This document shows positions 6,666 through 8,623 of a stretch of DNA of 8,623 bases, in pieces. Below the pieces are notes generated by a model. That model did not search any database. It was not told the DNA's origin and saw nothing but the letters and a program-made list of their open reading frames with translations. The DNA is from Chitinophagaceae bacterium (GTDB lineage: Bacteria; Bacteroidota; Bacteroidia; Chitinophagales; Chitinophagaceae): contig JADYYU010000357.1 in assembly GCA_020853515.1 (NCBI GenBank), positions 1 through 8,623 of the forward strand, in the 5' to 3' direction. A program made the position numbers and the translations under genes. Within the stretch, counting starts at the first letter, position 1; each line of letters opens with the position of its first letter.

Positions 6666-8623
6666 ATGGCAAAATCTACTACCGAAACCCCTTTAATGCA
6701 GCAACACAATGCCATCAAGCGAAAGTATCCTGATGCCATCCTGCTGTTCAGGGTGGGTGATTTTTACGAAACTTTCGGACAGGATGCGGTGGTTACTGCC
6801 AAAGTGCTGGGCATTACACTTACCAAACGAAACAATGGAAATCCGGATGCTTCCGAGCTGGCAGGTTTTCCGCATCACGCCCTTGATACCTACCTGCATA
6901 AGCTGGTGAAAGCCGGTTACCGGGTGGCAGTCTGTGATCAGCTTGAAGATCCCAAACTGGCCAAAGGCATTGTAAAACGGGGCGTGACCGAACTGGTGAC
7001 TCCGGGTACAGCCACCAACGATAAGCTGCTTGATAATAATACCAATAACTTTTTAGCCTCGGTTTATTTTTCGGAGGCCACCCATGGTATCGCCTTTGTA
7101 GATGTATCTACCGGAGAGTTTTTTTGCACCGAAGGCAATACTGAATACATCGATAAACTGTTGCAGAGTTTCCGGCCTTCAGAAATCATTTTTCAAAAGC
7201 AGAAGAAGCGTTTTTTTGAAGAAAATTTCGGTACCCGCTATTATACCTATCAGCTCGACGAATGGATCTATAGCGGGCAATATGCCAATGATACTTTGCT
7301 GCAGCACTTTCAAACCATTTCGCTCAAAGGCTTTGGCATCGACGATATTCCGCAGGCGATTATTGCCGCAGGCGCCATTATACATTACCTGAAAGATACA
7401 GAACATCAGCAGCTCGGACATATTACCTCTATAAAGCGTATCACCCGCAATGAATTTTTGTGGATGGATCGCTTTACGATACAGAATCTGGAACTACTTG
7501 ACAGCAATCGTGAAAACGGCAATACCCTGCTGAAAGTGCTCGACAATACCGTATCGCCGATGGGCTCACGGATGATCAAGCGATGGCTGATGTTTCCGCT
7601 GCAGGACATCCGCAAAATAGAAGAGCGCTTTAACACCACCGAATTTTTTATCAAAGATCAGGATCTGAAAAACAGTCTGACTCAACTGATCAAACAGATA
7701 GGGGACATCGAACGTATCGTAGCCAAGATACCCCTGCGGAAAATTTCGCCCCGCGAAGTGCAGCAACTGGCCAAAGGATTACAGGCCATTGCTGAAGTGA
7801 AACAAAAAACCGGCAACTGCGCTGATGCCTGGATACTGAGGCTTTCGGAGCAACTGAATGCCTGCAGTCTAATCAGAGAAAAAATCTGCGGCACCCTGAT
7901 CGAAAACCCGCCGGCGCTGGCCAACAAAGGCGGTTTAATTGCTGCACAGATCAGTGTAGAACTCGATGAGTTACGTATGATCTCTTCAAACAGTAAAGAA
8001 TATCTGTTGCAGATACAACAGCGTGAAATTGAGATCACCGGTATACCGTCACTTAAAATTTCGTTCAACAATGTGTTCGGATATTATCTGGAAGTCACCA
8101 ACACACATAAACACAAGGTGCCTGAAACGTGGATACGCAAGCAAACCCTGGCCAATGCCGAACGTTATATCACCCCTGAGCTGAAAGAATACGAACAAAA
8201 GATCATGGGAGCCGAAGAAAAAATTCTGGTGCTCGAAATGCAGATTTACGATGCCCTGCTGCTTGAGTTGCAGGAATATATTACGCCCATACAACTCAAT
8301 GCCAGCCTGATTGCGCAGCTCGATTGTATCACTTGTTTTGCCGGCAATGCCCTGCAATATAAATACCGCAGGCCGGTGGTAAGCGCCGAGTACGACCTGC
8401 ATATCGAAGAGGGGCGTCATCCGGTGATAGAGCGTAACCTGCCTATTGGCGAAGAGTATGTTTCTAACACCGTGATGCTCGATAAAGATGAGCAACAGAT
8501 CATCATCATTACCGGTCCGAATATGAGTGGTAAAAGTGCCTTGCTGCGTCAAACCGTACTCATTACCTTAATGGCACATGCGGGTAGTTTTGTTCCGGCT
8601 AAACAAGCCCACATTGGTCTCAC
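6666..8623 (+). CDS. mutS: DNA mismatch repair protein MutS, N-terminal 652 codons, 3' end outside window
   Basis: MutS binds mismatches and small loops as a dimer, then acts as an ATP-driven clamp that recruits MutL. ATG at 6666 opens a frame with no stop to the window edge. Seen: the mismatch-reading motif GDFYETF (31-37) with F33 and E35 as the Phe-x-Glu pair, which marks this as MutS1 rather than MutS2; the connector domain (about 125-240); core and lever helices (about 255-590) including DNTVSPMGSRMIKRWL and the clamp segment with NNVFGYYLEVT...RKQTLANAERYITPELKEYE; then the start of the ATPase domain with GRHPVIE and Walker A GPNMSGKS (617-624). Walker B, the signature loop and the C-terminal dimerisation helices lie beyond the edge, about 210 residues by comparison with the usual ~860-residue length. 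No frameshift or unusual residue is seen. No repair partner is visible in this window. Confidence 0.97.
   Translation, partial: MAKSTTETPLMQQHNAIKRKYPDAILLFRVGDFYETFGQDAVVTAKVLGITLTKRNNGNPDASELAGFPHHALDTYLHKLVKAGYRVAVCDQLEDPKLAKGIVKRGVTELVTPGTATNDKLLDNNTNNFLASVYFSEATHGIAFVDVSTGEFFCTEGNTEYIDKLLQSFRPSEIIFQKQKKRFFEENFGTRYYTYQLDEWIYSGQYANDTLLQHFQTISLKGFGIDDIPQAIIAAGAIIHYLKDTEHQQLGHITSIKRITRNEFLWMDRFTIQNLELLDSNRENGNTLLKVLDNTVSPMGSRMIKRWLMFPLQDIRKIEERFNTTEFFIKDQDLKNSLTQLIKQIGDIERIVAKIPLRKISPREVQQLAKGLQAIAEVKQKTGNCADAWILRLSEQLNACSLIREKICGTLIENPPALANKGGLIAAQISVELDELRMISSNSKEYLLQIQQREIEITGIPSLKISFNNVFGYYLEVTNTHKHKVPETWIRKQTLANAERYITPELKEYEQKIMGAEEKILVLEMQIYDALLLELQEYITPIQLNASLIAQLDCITCFAGNALQYKYRRPVVSAEYDLHIEEGRHPVIERNLPIGEEYVSNTVMLDKDEQQIIIITGPNMSGKSALLRQTVLITLMAHAGSFVPAKQAHIGL

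Noticed and set aside
8049..8552. 167-codon minus-strand open frame
   Set aside because: It is antisense to the conserved MutS core and ATPase region.

Overview
The window looks like ordinary chromosomal DNA from a member of the Bacteroidota, most likely a Chitinophagaceae/Sphingobacteriia-type organism. The grounds are the protein families seen: a FeoB with the ACAVP/MSCSARLPVY gate style, an OMP_b-brl_2-like small outer-membrane barrel, a TPR-containing NarL-type histidine kinase, and a MutS with the GPNMSGKSALLRQ Walker A. The starts also lack clear Shine-Dalgarno sites and carry TAnnTTTG-like -7 boxes just upstream. All of this comes from reading the sequence; no database search was run. 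There is no rRNA, tRNA, CRISPR array, insertion sequence or phage module.

Layout. Positions 1-1773 (minus) hold the N-terminal ~590 residues of the ferrous-iron transporter FeoB; its 3' end runs off the left edge. A compact 85-bp divergent region separates it from 1859-2860 (plus), an enolase-superfamily dipeptide (L-Ala-D/L-Glu) epimerase. Next comes 2935-4977 (plus), a secreted-TPR, single-membrane-span, HisKA_3-type sensor histidine kinase. Its stop codon lies one base from the stop of a convergent small beta-barrel gene on the minus strand (4979-5701), which is interrupted by one in-frame TGA. After a ~330-bp gene-free stretch comes 6028-6522 (plus), a 164-residue protein of unknown function with a possible tubby/LURP-like strand pattern. 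A 143-bp gap with a strong inverted repeat follows, then the first 652 codons of mutS (6666 to the right edge).

How the genes work together. They do not form an obvious pathway: iron import, murein-peptide recycling, sensing, outer membrane and mismatch repair sit side by side. Only the epimerase and the kinase are co-directional and close (74 bp), and the kinase appears to have its own -7 element, so even that link is weak. I did not find a convincing new multi-gene system. The items most worth a second look are the single in-frame TGA in the barrel gene, the symmetric AT-rich element in the feoB/epimerase divergent promoter, the orphan TPR-kinase, the unknown 164-residue protein, and a shared 11-bp promoter-like sequence upstream of the kinase and mutS.
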